From Paraeggerthella hongkongensis (GTDB taxonomy: Bacteria > Actinomycetota > Coriobacteriia > Coriobacteriales > Eggerthellaceae), in contig NZ_QICD01000009.1 in assembly GCF_003726035.1 (NCBI RefSeq), positions 27,132-91,131 of the forward strand: a stretch of 64,000 bases of DNA, read 5' to 3'. How positions within the stretch are numbered: position 1 is the first letter of the stretch; every line of letters starts with the position of its first letter. The translations under genes were made by a program, and so were the position numbers. The notes beneath the pieces were generated by a model. The model ran no database searches and was not told the DNA's origin. It saw only the letters and a program-made list of their open reading frames with translations. Shown piece by piece: positions 38,029 to 48,147 of the stretch.

Positions 38029-38343
38029 TTACCTCTTTCTGCGAAAAGATTTTGCCATGCGTTTTGCCTTGACGATATCCCGAGCTTGCGAACTTTTATC
38101 CCCTGCGCACAACAGTACGATAATCGAGCTTCCCGCCCGCGTTCCGTACAAGCGGTAGCCGGGACCATAGGCTATGCGCATCTCGAAAACGTGCTCGCCG
38201 ACATCCCGCACGTCCCCGAACAAACCTACCTGCATTCTACGGATGCGAATCGTCACCATAGAAGCTGCGGTTCTATCCTTGAGCCTGCGCATCCACCTGT
38301 CAAACGACGGCGTTGTTTCTACCGTCCACGAATCGTCTGCCAT
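38029..38343 (-). CDS. RelE/ParE-superfamily toxin (HigB-like)
   Basis: A 104-residue addiction-module killer protein. It has the family pattern PSFDRWMRRLKDRTAASMVT, IRIRRMQVGLFGDVRDVGEH, VFEMRIAYGPGYRLYGTRAG and IIVLLCAGDKSSQARDIVKA, consistent with a ribosome-dependent mRNA interferase. The start at ATG 38343 has AAAGGAG; the longer frame to 38373 runs through the operator. It is the first gene of the pair and is co-transcribed with the antitoxin. Confidence 0.92.
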   Translation of the reverse strand: MADDSWTVETTPSFDRWMRRLKDRTAASMVTIRIRRMQVGLFGDVRDVGEHVFEMRIAYGPGYRLYGTRAGSSIIVLLCAGDKSSQARDIVKAKRMAKSFRRKR

Positions 38344-38353
38344 CTTTGCTCCT

Positions 38354-38396
38354 TTGTATCTTATAGGATACAACTTGCCGCGTCAAGCACCTTCGC
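38354..38396 (-). promoter_or_regulatory. Operator-promoter of the toxin-antitoxin pair
   Basis: A 20-bp palindrome (38354-38373: arms TTGTATC and GATACAA, centre TTATAG) lies directly before the toxin Shine-Dalgarno. On the minus strand TTGACG and TAAGAT with 17 bp between make a promoter whose -10 falls inside the palindrome, as expected for autorepression by the complex. Confidence 0.65.
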
Positions 38397-38467
38397 AAAA
38401 GCATAGCGAGGCAATCTAGCGCGCAGATGGCGCATATCCAGCGCGGATCCGACCTGATTTGCCACGG

Positions 38468-38577
38468 ATCCAGCAGCTTCCCAGCAAAAATCCAGCACGC
38501 TCCTGACGCGAATCCAGCGCGGACCGCGCGAAAGCCCAGAACGTTTCTCACGCGCATCCAGCGCGCATCGAAACAGC
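38468..38577. repeat. Degenerate 22-bp tandem repeat, about five units
   Basis: The core ATCCAGC recurs at 38468, 38490, 38512, a weaker copy (GCCCAGA) at 38534, and 38556, always 22 bp apart; one further core lies at 38436. The rest of each unit is variable (often GCG-rich). The region has no plausible gene; a frame read on the minus strand gives repeated W-I-R/V-L-D motifs but no start signal. Confidence 0.65.
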
Positions 38578-38582
38578 CTGGT

Positions 38583-38618
38583 CAACGAGAAACGGGGCCG
38601 AAGCCCCGTTTCTCGTTG
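38583..38618. terminator. Perfect 16-bp hairpin after rsfS
   Basis: Positions 38583-38598 and 38603-38618 are exact reverse complements around a CGAA tetraloop. It lies 26 bp after the rsfS stop on the minus strand. No U tract follows on either strand, so termination may need help, but a stable 3-prime end is likely. Confidence 0.65.
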
Positions 38619-38644
38619 CAAACCGTATAGCGTGCGGATGACCG

Positions 38645-39082
38645 CTACTTGCGCCCGAGCATCTTCGCAATGCGATCGGAATACTCGATCTCGGTCAGAC
38701 CCGCTTCCTTCGCCAGATCCACCACGGGCGCGTCGTTCCAGAGCGCCTCCAGTCGGTAGTAGTCGCGCGTTTCGGGCTGGAACACGTGCACGACGAAGCT
38801 GCCGTAATCGAGCAGCGACCAGGTGCCGTCCTGCGTTCCCTCGCGATGCAGGGGCTTCAGGCGCCCCTGCGTGCGAACAGCCTCTTCGATCTCGTCGACG
38901 ATAGCCTCGACCTGGCGGTTGTTCGACGCGGTTGCAATCACGAAGTAATCGGTTACGCCGATAAGCTCGCGTACCTCCTGCACCATGATGTCGGTAGCCT
39001 TCTTCTCGTCAGCGGCGCGCGCAGCGATGAGCGCGCATTCGCGAGAGGTCACCTCGGGGGTCTCGTTCTTCGTTTCGGTCAC
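38645..39082 (-). CDS. rsfS: Ribosome silencing factor RsfS
   Basis: A 145-residue RsfS/Iojap protein that binds ribosomal protein L14 and keeps the subunits apart in starvation. Motifs: AADEKKATDIMVQEVRELIG, VTDYFVIATASNNRQVEAIV, and DGTWSLLDYGSFVVHVFQPE with TRDYYRLEALWNDA. The start is GTG 39082, overlapping the yqeK stop in GTGA and preceded by AAAGGAA; the family begins at this point. It closes the obgE-proBA-nadD-yqeK-rsfS run. Confidence 0.95.
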   Translation of the reverse strand: MTETKNETPEVTSRECALIAARAADEKKATDIMVQEVRELIGVTDYFVIATASNNRQVEAIVDEIEEAVRTQGRLKPLHREGTQDGTWSLLDYGSFVVHVFQPETRDYYRLEALWNDAPVVDLAKEAGLTEIEYSDRIAKMLGRK

Positions 39083-39747
39083 GCTATTCCTTTCTTCGGT
39101 GTTTCGCCTGCGGCTTCTCGCGCGCGGACAAGGTAATGGTTCCATATTTCGAGCGTTCGCGGATACACCCGCTTACGCCGATCGATAAGATTGAGAAGAA
39201 CATGCTGGAAAGTAGCCAAAAACAGCTCCTCGAGCGAGACCCGCCCGATCAGCGCGCGCAGCTTTCCCAGCCCATCGTACTTTCTACCGGGCTCGACAGC
39301 ATCGGCAACGTACACGACCATATCCAAATCGCTCATGCCGATAGCGCCCGTCGTATGCAGCTCGATGGCCCGCACGATATCGCACGGGATGCAAGGATAC
39401 GCCCGCGAAAGCGCGAGCGCGGCCGTGGGACCGTGCAAAAGCGCCGGAAGGTCCCCGATCGCAGAGGAATCGACGTCGAGTCCCAGCTCTTCAGCCCGTC
39501 GGAGAATGCCCTCGTCGTCGAAGCTCTTGTCCCAGTCGTGCAGCAGCCCCGCCAAGCGCGCTTTACGCTCGTCGACGCCGTACAAACGCGCAAGCCGCAC
39601 GGCGGTGTCGGCCACCCCCAGCGTGTGCTCGTACCGGGAGCGCTTGAGCCTTGCCTTCAAATCCTGCCTGCGCGCTTCGAAAAACGCGTCGGACAGCGCG
39701 TCATCCTCGCAAGGAGCAGGCACGCACGATGCATCCCGTTCGCTCAT
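39079..39747 (-). CDS. yqeK: YqeK-type HD-domain phosphohydrolase
   Basis: A 222-residue HD protein of the YqeK group, members of which hydrolyse diadenosine tetraphosphate symmetrically. The metal motif is SRYEHTLGVADTAVRLARLY, then LAGLLHDWDKSFDDEG, LPALLHGPTAALAL, ELHTTGAIGMSDLDMVVYVA and DAVEPGRKY. The first 30 residues (acidic, Cys-containing) precede the usual family start. The ATG 39747 overlaps the nadD stop (ATGA) and has GGAAGGAGG. Confidence 0.93.
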   Translation of the reverse strand: MSERDASCVPAPCEDDALSDAFFEARRQDLKARLKRSRYEHTLGVADTAVRLARLYGVDERKARLAGLLHDWDKSFDDEGILRRAEELGLDVDSSAIGDLPALLHGPTAALALSRAYPCIPCDIVRAIELHTTGAIGMSDLDMVVYVADAVEPGRKYDGLGKLRALIGRVSLEELFLATFQHVLLNLIDRRKRVYPRTLEIWNHYLVRAREAAGETPKKGIA

Positions 39748-40439
39748 CGCAACGACCCTCCTTCCGTGCCGCCGCATGCGGTACAGCCTTGTACGCGATA
39801 CAGCGCATGCGCTTGAATATAGTCGAGAACGCCCTGCATGGTCAAATAGCGAATCGACCTTCCCGCCGCAACCCGACCCCTCAAGTCACTCGAGGAGATG
39901 GCAAGCGCCGTAACTTCCAGATAGTCGACCGTGAAGCTCCCTCGCTCGGCGATGGCCTCACGATGCGATTCGGACAGCGCGTAGCCCGGCCTTGTAACCG
40001 CGATCAAACGAGCCAGATCGGCGATGGCCGCGCTTTCCCGCCATTGCAGGATGTGGTACACCGCATCGGCCCCGGTGATGAAGCACAGCTCCACGTTGGC
40101 GGGGTAATGCGCGCGCATCTGGCGCAGCGTGTCCACCGTGTACGTGTCGCCGCCGCGGTCGATCTCGATCGAGCTCACATCGAACGCAGGATTGCTGTCC
40201 ACGGCAACGCGGCACATCTCAAGACGGTGCGCGGCAGGAGTCACGTTCCTGTCCTTCTTGAACACCGGATTGCCTGCGGGAACGAACACCACGCCGTCCA
40301 GCCCGTAAGCCTCGCGCGCCTGCTCGGCGCACGCAAGGTGCCCGATATGGATGGGGTCGAACGTGCCCCCCATGATACCCAGCCGAGCAGGACGCCCGTC
40401 TGTGCCCAGCTGGTCGAACCTATCGCAGATGACGGCCAC
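39744..40439 (-). CDS. nadD: Nicotinate-nucleotide adenylyltransferase NadD
   Basis: A 231-residue enzyme of NAD synthesis that joins ATP and nicotinate mononucleotide. Diagnostic motifs: LGIMGGTFDPIHIGHLACAE (nucleotidyl-transferase GTFDPIHxGH), FVPAGNPVFKK, ELCFITGADAVYHILQW and LAISSSDLRGRVAAGRSIRY (ISSTxxR type). The first 18 residues and the last 15 are outside the family core. Start is GTG 40439, immediately after the proA stop. Confidence 0.95.
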   Translation of the reverse strand: MAVICDRFDQLGTDGRPARLGIMGGTFDPIHIGHLACAEQAREAYGLDGVVFVPAGNPVFKKDRNVTPAAHRLEMCRVAVDSNPAFDVSSIEIDRGGDTYTVDTLRQMRAHYPANVELCFITGADAVYHILQWRESAAIADLARLIAVTRPGYALSESHREAIAERGSFTVDYLEVTALAISSSDLRGRVAAGRSIRYLTMQGVLDYIQAHALYRVQGCTACGGTEGGSLR

Positions 40440-41732
40440 TTACGCGCGCACCTGCCCCGTACCGCGCAGCACGTACTTGTACGACGTGAGCGCCGCAAGC
40501 GCGAACGGGCCGCGCGCATGAAGCTTCTGGGTGGAGATGCCGATCTCGGCTCCCAGGCCGAACTGCCCGCCGTCCGTGAACGCCGTGGAAGCGTTCGCGT
40601 ACACGGCAGCCGCGTCAACGCGATTGAGAAACGCCTCCAGCGCCGCCGCGCCCTCTGCATCGGCGGGGTCGGCGACGATAGCCTCGGAGTGCCGCGTGCC
40701 GTACCGGTTCACGTGATCGACGGCCTCGTCGACGCCGCCAACGCATTTCACCGCGATCTCAGGCGCCAGGTATTCGGTAGCCCAATCCTGCTCGACAGCG
40801 GCCTGCGCCTCAATGCCATGAGCGCGCGCTACTCGAAGAGCGCACTCGTCCGCATGCAAAACCACGCCCTGGGCGCGCAGGTCGGAAAGCAGGGCGGGCA
40901 GCAAAGAATCCGCCGCAGCCTCGTCGATCAGCAGCGTTTCGGCCGCGTTGCACACGCCGTAGCGGCGGCATTTCGCGTTGAGCACGATAGCGCGCGCCAT
41001 TTCCAAGTCCGCGGTAGCATGCACGTACACATGGCAGTTCCCCGTACCCGTTTCGATAACGGGAACCTTGGAATGCTCGACGCAGTGGTGAATAAGCCCC
41101 GCCCCGCCCCGCGGGATAAGCACGTCGATCACCCCGTGAAGCTGCATGAGCTCGTCGGCTGCAGCGCGATCGGTCGAGGCGATCAGCCCGATGCAACCCT
41201 GCGGCATGCCGGCGCCCACCGCAGCGTCATGGAGCACGCGCGCGACGGCCTCGTTGGAAGCGGAGGCCAGACTGCCGCCGCGCAACACCGCAGCGTTGCC
41301 CGACTTCAGGCAAATGCCGGTCGCGTCAGCCGTCACGTTGGGACGCGCTTCGTACACCACGGCCACCACGCCCAAAGGCACGCTCACGCGCGTAAGCTCG
41401 ATGCCGTTGTACAGCTGGCGCTCGTCTTGGACGCATCCCAGCGGATCGGGCAGGGCGACCAAATCCTCAAGGGCGCACGCCATCGCATCGACGCGATCCG
41501 CATCCAACATGAGGCGGTCAAGCAAGCTCTCCTTGGTTCCGGCCTCGCGCGCCGCGTCCATATCGCGTCCGTTGGCAGCGATAATATCCACCGCATGCTC
41601 GCGCAGAGCCCGCGCCATTGCGATGAGCGCCCGATTGCGCTCCCCTGCAGTGGTCTGCCCCAGCGCCGCGCTTGCGGCCCGAGCAGACTCAGCAACGCGA
41701 CGTACCTCGTCGCGCACGGTTTCGTCGATCAT
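40440..41732 (-). CDS. proA: Gamma-glutamyl phosphate reductase ProA
   Basis: A 430-residue NADPH-dependent reductase, second step of proline synthesis from glutamate. Visible motifs: VPLGVVAVVYEARPNVTADA, GNAAVLRGGSLASASNEAV, LIPRGGAGLIHHCVEHSKVP, and the catalytic Cys in AKCRRYGVCNAAETLLIDE. Start ATG 41732 has AAGGAGG; ten more residues upstream are dispensable. It directly follows proB, and nadD abuts its stop with no gap. Confidence 0.96.
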   Translation of the reverse strand: MIDETVRDEVRRVAESARAASAALGQTTAGERNRALIAMARALREHAVDIIAANGRDMDAAREAGTKESLLDRLMLDADRVDAMACALEDLVALPDPLGCVQDERQLYNGIELTRVSVPLGVVAVVYEARPNVTADATGICLKSGNAAVLRGGSLASASNEAVARVLHDAAVGAGMPQGCIGLIASTDRAAADELMQLHGVIDVLIPRGGAGLIHHCVEHSKVPVIETGTGNCHVYVHATADLEMARAIVLNAKCRRYGVCNAAETLLIDEAAADSLLPALLSDLRAQGVVLHADECALRVARAHGIEAQAAVEQDWATEYLAPEIAVKCVGGVDEAVDHVNRYGTRHSEAIVADPADAEGAAALEAFLNRVDAAAVYANASTAFTDGGQFGLGAEIGISTQKLHARGPFALAALTSYKYVLRGTGQVRA

Positions 41733-41774
41733 ATCGTTGCCTCCTTGTCCCGCCTTGCCCATAGCCGAACCGGC

Positions 41775-42928
41775 CTACTCGAACACCACAAGCTCGTCAC
41801 GGTGAACAAGCGGGCGTTCCGCCAAGCTTGCCAACAGGCGATTCGCCTGCAACTGCGAGCGTGTGCGTCCTATGGCAAGCGCGGTCTCATCACTTGAAAA
41901 CGCCGCTTTGCCCCGTGCGAACAGATGCCCCGCACCGTCTTTGATGTCAACGATGTCGCCTGGATCGAAGCGACCTTCCACCGCGCGCACCCCCACCGAC
42001 AAAAGCGAGCTGCCCTTGCTCGTGAGCGCCGCCTTGGCGCCGTCGTCCACCACCAGCGACCCGCGCGCGGAATCTCCGAGCGCGATCCACAGCTTCTTCG
42101 GGGTTATCTCGTGCGGCTTTTCAGCCGCGACGAACCGCGTCCCCACGTCTTCGCCGGCAGCCACGTCGACGATGACGTTCTCGCGACGGCCATGGCAAAT
42201 GACCATGGGAATGCCCGCAACCATGAGCACGCGCGCCGCTTTGATCTTGGTGATCATGCCGCCCGACCCCACCGTGGTGCCCGCGCCGCCCGCCACGGCC
42301 ATGACCTCCGGTCCGATAGCCTCGACGCACGAGATAAGGCGCGCGTCGGGATGGTGATGCGGGTTCGCGTCGTACAAGCCCTCGATATCGGACAAGATGA
42401 TCATGAGGTCCGCGTCGATGAGACACGCCGTCAAAGCGGCGAGCGTGTCGTTGTCGCCGAAGCGAATCTGCTCAACCGAGATCGTGTCGTTCTCGTTCAC
42501 GATGGGCACGACACCCAAGTCGAGCAAGCGCAGCAACGTGTCGCGCGCATGCAGGTACGCGTTTCGATCCGCCGTGTCGCGACGCGTGAGCAGCACGGTC
42601 GACGTCGTGATGCCATGAGGCGCGAACGCCTCGGCGTAGGCTGTCGAAAGCGCGCTCTGCCCCACCGAAGCCGCAGCCTGCAAGCTGGGCATGTCCGAAG
42701 GCCGCTTGGCAATGCCGAGCGCCTCCAAACCGCACGCGATAGCGGCCGACGTCACGATGACGGGCTGCCAGCCGACGCTCTTCGCATGGGTTATCTGATC
42801 GGCCAGCTTCTGCAGGTACGCATAGTCGATCGAGCTCTCCGAAGTGGTGAGCGTCGACGACCCTATTTTGATAACCAGGCGCTTCCCCTGCATCGGCTGC
42901 GCCGCATCGACCACACGGTCTGCTTTCA

Positions 42929-42929
<1 letters not shown>
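41775..42929 (-). CDS. proB: Glutamate 5-kinase ProB
   Basis: A 384-residue kinase that opens proline synthesis. The amino-acid-kinase part (KRLVIKIGSSTLTT, VIVTSAAIACGLEALGI, GVVPIVNENDTISVEQIRFG, AVAGGAGTTVGSGGMITKIK) is followed from about residue 285 by a PUA domain (GSSLLSVGVRAVEGRFDPGD). The usual SSGA in the first motif reads TSAAIACG. The ATG overlaps the obgE stop by one base in a TAATG junction, so the two are translationally coupled. Confidence 0.96.
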
Positions 42930-44389
<1,460 letters not shown>

Positions 44390-44404
44390 TTACGGATTGT
44401 ATAT

Positions 44405-44435
44405 GAAAAAGTGCCCCCTGACGAACAGGGGGCAC
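44405..44435 (-). terminator. Intrinsic terminator after rpmA
   Basis: On the minus strand a 10-bp stem (44426-44435 with 44411-44420, loop of 5) is followed by TTTTT (44406-44410). It separates rplU-rpmA from obgE, which would therefore depend on read-through or on its own promoter. Confidence 0.9.
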
Positions 44436-44477
44436 CGCTCAACATAAGAACGTTATGCTGTCGTTGTCAGCAGACCC

Positions 44478-44729
44478 TTACGCCTCGGGGCGCACATGGA
44501 TCTTGCGCTTGACGCCACGCGTGAATTCGAGCGTGCCGTCGCACAGTGCGAACAAGGTGTCGTCCTTGCCGCGGCCGACGTTCTCGCCCGGATGAAAATG
44601 CGTGCCGCGCTGACGAACGATGATGTTGCCCGTCTTGACAGTCTGACCAGCGAACATCTTCACGCCCAGTCGCTGCGCACGGGAGTCGCGGCCGTTACGG
44701 GTAGACCCGAGACCTTTCTTGTGAGCCAT
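44478..44729 (-). CDS. rpmA: 50S ribosomal protein L27
   Basis: An 83-residue L27. It starts [20 protein letters not shown] and has [20 protein letters not shown] and [20 protein letters not shown]. No cleavable N-terminal extension of the Firmicutes type is present. It is 18 bp downstream of rplU. Confidence 0.98.
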   Translation of the reverse strand: MAHKKGLGSTRNGRDSRAQRLGVKMFAGQTVKTGNIIVRQRGTHFHPGENVGRGKDDTLFALCDGTLEFTRGVKRKIHVRPEA

Positions 44730-44747
44730 GGTGTTCCCTCCTTGCGC

Positions 44748-45128
44748 TTACTCGGCGTCGTCCGACGCAGGCTTCTCGGCGGCCTTCTTGGCAGCCGGCT
44801 TCTTCTCAGCGGTCTTCTTAGCAGAGCCAACCGACTCGATCTCGACGCGCGTGAGCTGCTGGCGATGACCGCGCAGCTTCTTGTAGTTCTTGCGCTTCTT
44901 GAACTTGAAGACCAGCTGCTTCTCGCCCTTGAACTGCTCGAGAACGATAGCGGTGACCTTCGTAGCGGCTGCCTTCGCAGGATCAGCTTCTACCTTCTTG
45001 CCATCGACGACGCAGATGGCCTCGAGTTCGACCTTTGCGCCGACCTCGGCGTCAAGCTTTTCGATGTTCAGCTTGTCGCCAGGGGCAACCTTGTACTGCT
45101 TGCCGCCCGTTTTTACGATTGCGTACAT
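44748..45128 (-). CDS. rplU: 50S ribosomal protein L21 with C-terminal tail
   Basis: A 126-residue L21; the conserved core (YAIVKTGGKQYKVAPGDKLN to FKKRKNYKKLRGHRQQLTRV) ends near residue 103, as in other bacteria. About 23 extra residues follow, an alternating Lys/Ala tail (SAKKTAEKKPAAKKAAEKPA) ending in acidic residues. Such tails occur in some actinobacteria. Start ATG has AGGAGAC upstream. Confidence 0.97.
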   Translation of the reverse strand: MYAIVKTGGKQYKVAPGDKLNIEKLDAEVGAKVELEAICVVDGKKVEADPAKAAATKVTAIVLEQFKGEKQLVFKFKKRKNYKKLRGHRQQLTRVEIESVGSAKKTAEKKPAAKKAAEKPASDDAE

Positions 45129-45163
45129 GAGTGTCTCCTTGATATAAATAAACGCAAGGCGAT

Positions 45164-45192
45164 ATCTTAACAGCGTGACCGTAGCAAGTCAA
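45164..45192 (-). promoter_or_regulatory. Promoter of rplU-rpmA
   Basis: TTGACT (45187-45192) and TAAGAT (45164-45169) are separated by exactly 17 bp on the minus strand. The predicted leader is about 30 nt. Confidence 0.7.
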
Positions 45193-45390
45193 TGTGATCT
45201 TATGCACAATCTCCGCGTATCATCGCACTCTTCCTACGCTGTGCCTCCACAGAGCACAACGTTTATATGGTAGCAGATGTTTGGTAGATACGCACGGCAG
45301 CGTGGCGTGTTTTTTCAAATATCACACTTCCCTCAAAAGAAGGGCCGAACCCGAACCGCACGCCGAAAGCGATCGCACCCGAGCAGCCCC
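45193..45390. other. Gap between polA end and the rplU promoter
   Basis: About 200 bp with lower GC than the flanks. A weak hairpin (around 45330-45345, CCCTC/GAAGGG) and an A/T run near 45309-45320 lie after the polA stop and might end its transcript. I see no gene or known leader RNA. Confidence 0.4.
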
Positions 45391-48018
45391 TTAATGGGAC
45401 TCGGCCCAGCTGTCTCCGAAGGACACGTCGGCCACCAGGGGGACGCGCAGTTCGGCCACGCCCTCCATGACCTCCTTGACCATGGCGGACAAACGCTCGA
45501 TCTCGTCCTGAGGCACGCTGAAATCCAATTCGTCATGCACCTGCAAAAGCAGCCGCGCGCGAAACCCTTCTTCCATGAGACGGCGCTGGACCTCGGTCAT
45601 CGCAAGCTTGATGATGTCGGCCGCGCTTCCCTGCATAGGGTGGTTCATAGCCGTGCGCTCCCCGAAGCCGCGCTGGTTGGCGTTGCCGGCCTTGAGCTCG
45701 GGGATATGGCGCTTGCGCCCGAACATGGTTTCCGCGTAGCCCTTCTCCTTGGCCACGGTGATCGTCTCATCCAGGTACGTCCGCACTCCAGGGTACGCCT
45801 CGAAGTAGCGCTCGATCATTCCCTTCGCCTCGCCGAAGGGAATCCCCAGGCTCTGCGAAAGCCCGAACGCCTGCTGACCGTAGACGATGCCGAAGTTCAC
45901 CGCCTTGGCGCGGCTGCGCAGCTCCGGCGTGATCTCCTCCACCGGCAAGCCGAACACGCGGCTGGCCGTAGCGGCATGGAAGTCCGCCCCCGAGCAAAAC
46001 GCCGCCACCAGATGCTCGTCAGCCGAAAGGTGCGCCAGCAAGCGCAGCTCGATCTGGGAATAGTCGGCCGAAAGGAACTTGCTGCCCGGTTCGAGCGGCA
46101 CGAAGCACTCGCGGATCTTGCGCCCGAACTCGGTGCGAACGGGTATGTTCTGAAGGTTCGGATCGGACGAGGACAGACGTCCGGTAGTGGTGACCGTTTC
46201 ATTGAAGCTGGTGTGCACGCGCCCGTCTTCCGCGCGCATGCGGGGCAGCGCGTCGATATAGGTCGACTTCACCTTGGCAAGCTCTCGATAACGCAGGACG
46301 AGCTCCGGCAACTCGTGCTCCTTCGCCAATTCCTTGAGCACGCCCGCGTCGGTCGAGTACCCGCGCTGGTTCTTCTTGAGGGGCTTGAGCCCCAGAACCT
46401 CGAACAGGATGTGCGAAAGCTGCTTGGGGGAATCGAGGTTGAACTCCTCCCCCGCCATCTCCACGATGCGGCCCCGCAGGTCATCGAGCTCCACCTGCGT
46501 ACGCGCGCCTAGCTCGAACAGGCGATCGTAATCCACCGCCGCGCCCGTGCGCTCCATGATGGCCAGAACCGCAACCAAGGGCAGGTCGATGTCGAAATAG
46601 GCGCCGCGGCTTCCATCGCGCTCCAACGCGCTGGACAGCGGCTCGACCAGCGCGCGCGCCGCAGCGGCCTGAGCGGCCGCCAACGACGCTTCGTCCTTCG
46701 CATCGGGCAGCACGCCGCCGCAGTACGCGTCCAGCAAAGCGTCGTAGGAGTACTCCGCAACCGAGGAATTCAGCACGTAACCGGCAAGCCCCAGATCGAA
46801 CGCGCGCATGCTCGAAAGATCGCCGTCGGAAACGAGCGCGCGCTTGGCCGTGTCCGGCGGGTACACCCGATGCACGTCCAGCTTGACGTCGAGCGAAGCG
46901 AACGATCCTTCGCGAACGACGCGCGCGAAAGCCTCCAAACCCGCTTCGTCTTCGTACAGCGCGGTTCCCTCGCTTGTGCTGACGGCGCAGTGAAGCCCCG
47001 CGCTGAACAGAGACGCCTGCTTGGGTTCCACGAACGACACGCCCAGCGTCTCCCCGCGGCCGAGAGCGGCCGACACCAGCGCATCGGCTTCGTCGCCCGT
47101 CACAACGGGGTCCACGCTCAAAGGAGCGGCTTTCTTTTCAGGCTCCTTGCCCACCAGTTTGAGCACGCGGCTCAAATGGGCGTTGAACCGAACCCCTTCG
47201 AACGCCTCGGTCACGGCCTGCGGATCGAAATCCGGAAAACGACACGCTTCCAGGTCGAGCGGGAAGTCGAGATCGCGCACGATGGTAGCCACCTCGCGAC
47301 TGGCGAAGGCGGCGTCCTTGTTCTCGACGATGCGCTCCTTCTGCTTGCCCTTGAGCTCGTCGACATGCTCGTAGAGCCCTTCCAGGCTGCCGTACGCCTG
47401 CAAAAGCTTCGCGGCGGTCTTCTCGCCGATACCGGGAACGCCGGGGATGTTGTCGGAAGAATCGCCCTTCAGGCCAAGGTAGTCGGGCACCTGCTCGGGG
47501 CTGATGCCGTAGCGCTCCAACACTTCCGCCGGCCCGTATATGGCCACGTCGGTGATGCCCTTCTTCGTGGTGACGATGCGCGTCTTGTCGGTAGCCAGCT
47601 GATAGGCGTCCTTATCGCCGGTCACCAGCAGCGTTTCGTAACCCAGCGCCTCGTCGCGCGCGGCGATGGTCCCCAGCACGTCGTCGCCTTCCCAGCCCTT
47701 GATGCGCACCACCGGCACGCCCATGGCCTCCAAAAGCTCCTCGATGATGGGAAACTGAACCTTCAGATCGTCGTCCATAGGAGGGCGCTGCGCCTTGTAC
47801 TGCTCGAGAGCCTCCATGCGAAACGCCGGGCGACCCGCATCGAACGCGCAGATGAGAGCGTCGGGAGCCGCTATGTCGATAAACTTCAGCAGCATGGACA
47901 GGAAGCCGAACACCGCGTTGGTGGGACGCCCGTCGGGCGCGTTCATGGTGGGGGGAACCGCGTGGTACGCGCGATGCATGAGCGAGTTGCCGTCGATGAC
48001 GGCTATCTTCTTCGACAT
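45391..48018 (-). CDS. polA: DNA polymerase I
   Basis: An 875-residue repair and Okazaki-processing polymerase. The 5-prime nuclease (AVIDGNSLMHRAYHAVPPTM, LICAFDAGRPAFRMEALEQY, LKGDSSDNIPGVPGIGEKTA) fills residues 1-300. The middle domain lacks the D-x-E of a 3-5 exonuclease: the place of FDTETD reads LGVSFVEPKQ. The polymerase part has motif A DYSQIELRLLAHLS, motif B RSRAKAVNFGIVYGQQAFGL, and motif C in LLQVHDELDFSVP. So it is probably without proofreading, as in Taq-like enzymes. The start is ATG 48018 with GGAGGT five bases away. Confidence 0.96.
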   Translation of the reverse strand: MSKKIAVIDGNSLMHRAYHAVPPTMNAPDGRPTNAVFGFLSMLLKFIDIAAPDALICAFDAGRPAFRMEALEQYKAQRPPMDDDLKVQFPIIEELLEAMGVPVVRIKGWEGDDVLGTIAARDEALGYETLLVTGDKDAYQLATDKTRIVTTKKGITDVAIYGPAEVLERYGISPEQVPDYLGLKGDSSDNIPGVPGIGEKTAAKLLQAYGSLEGLYEHVDELKGKQKERIVENKDAAFASREVATIVRDLDFPLDLEACRFPDFDPQAVTEAFEGVRFNAHLSRVLKLVGKEPEKKAAPLSVDPVVTGDEADALVSAALGRGETLGVSFVEPKQASLFSAGLHCAVSTSEGTALYEDEAGLEAFARVVREGSFASLDVKLDVHRVYPPDTAKRALVSDGDLSSMRAFDLGLAGYVLNSSVAEYSYDALLDAYCGGVLPDAKDEASLAAAQAAAARALVEPLSSALERDGSRGAYFDIDLPLVAVLAIMERTGAAVDYDRLFELGARTQVELDDLRGRIVEMAGEEFNLDSPKQLSHILFEVLGLKPLKKNQRGYSTDAGVLKELAKEHELPELVLRYRELAKVKSTYIDALPRMRAEDGRVHTSFNETVTTTGRLSSSDPNLQNIPVRTEFGRKIRECFVPLEPGSKFLSADYSQIELRLLAHLSADEHLVAAFCSGADFHAATASRVFGLPVEEITPELRSRAKAVNFGIVYGQQAFGLSQSLGIPFGEAKGMIERYFEAYPGVRTYLDETITVAKEKGYAETMFGRKRHIPELKAGNANQRGFGERTAMNHPMQGSAADIIKLAMTEVQRRLMEEGFRARLLLQVHDELDFSVPQDEIERLSAMVKEVMEGVAELRVPLVADVSFGDSWAESH

Positions 48019-48147
48019 GAATACCTCCGTCGGCGAATGTTTTGAGGGCTTAGTATAGCGCAAGCGCTCGCGCCGCGCAGTCCGCCGGGAAACGACCACG
48101 CGCCGTCTACAAGCCGGAGCGCGCGGGTTGCGCGCGAAGCGCGACGA

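Noticed and set aside
38468..38577. CRISPR array from the 22-bp periodic repeat
   Set aside because: Only about seven bases are kept per unit, there are no fixed repeats or spacers, and no cas genes are near.
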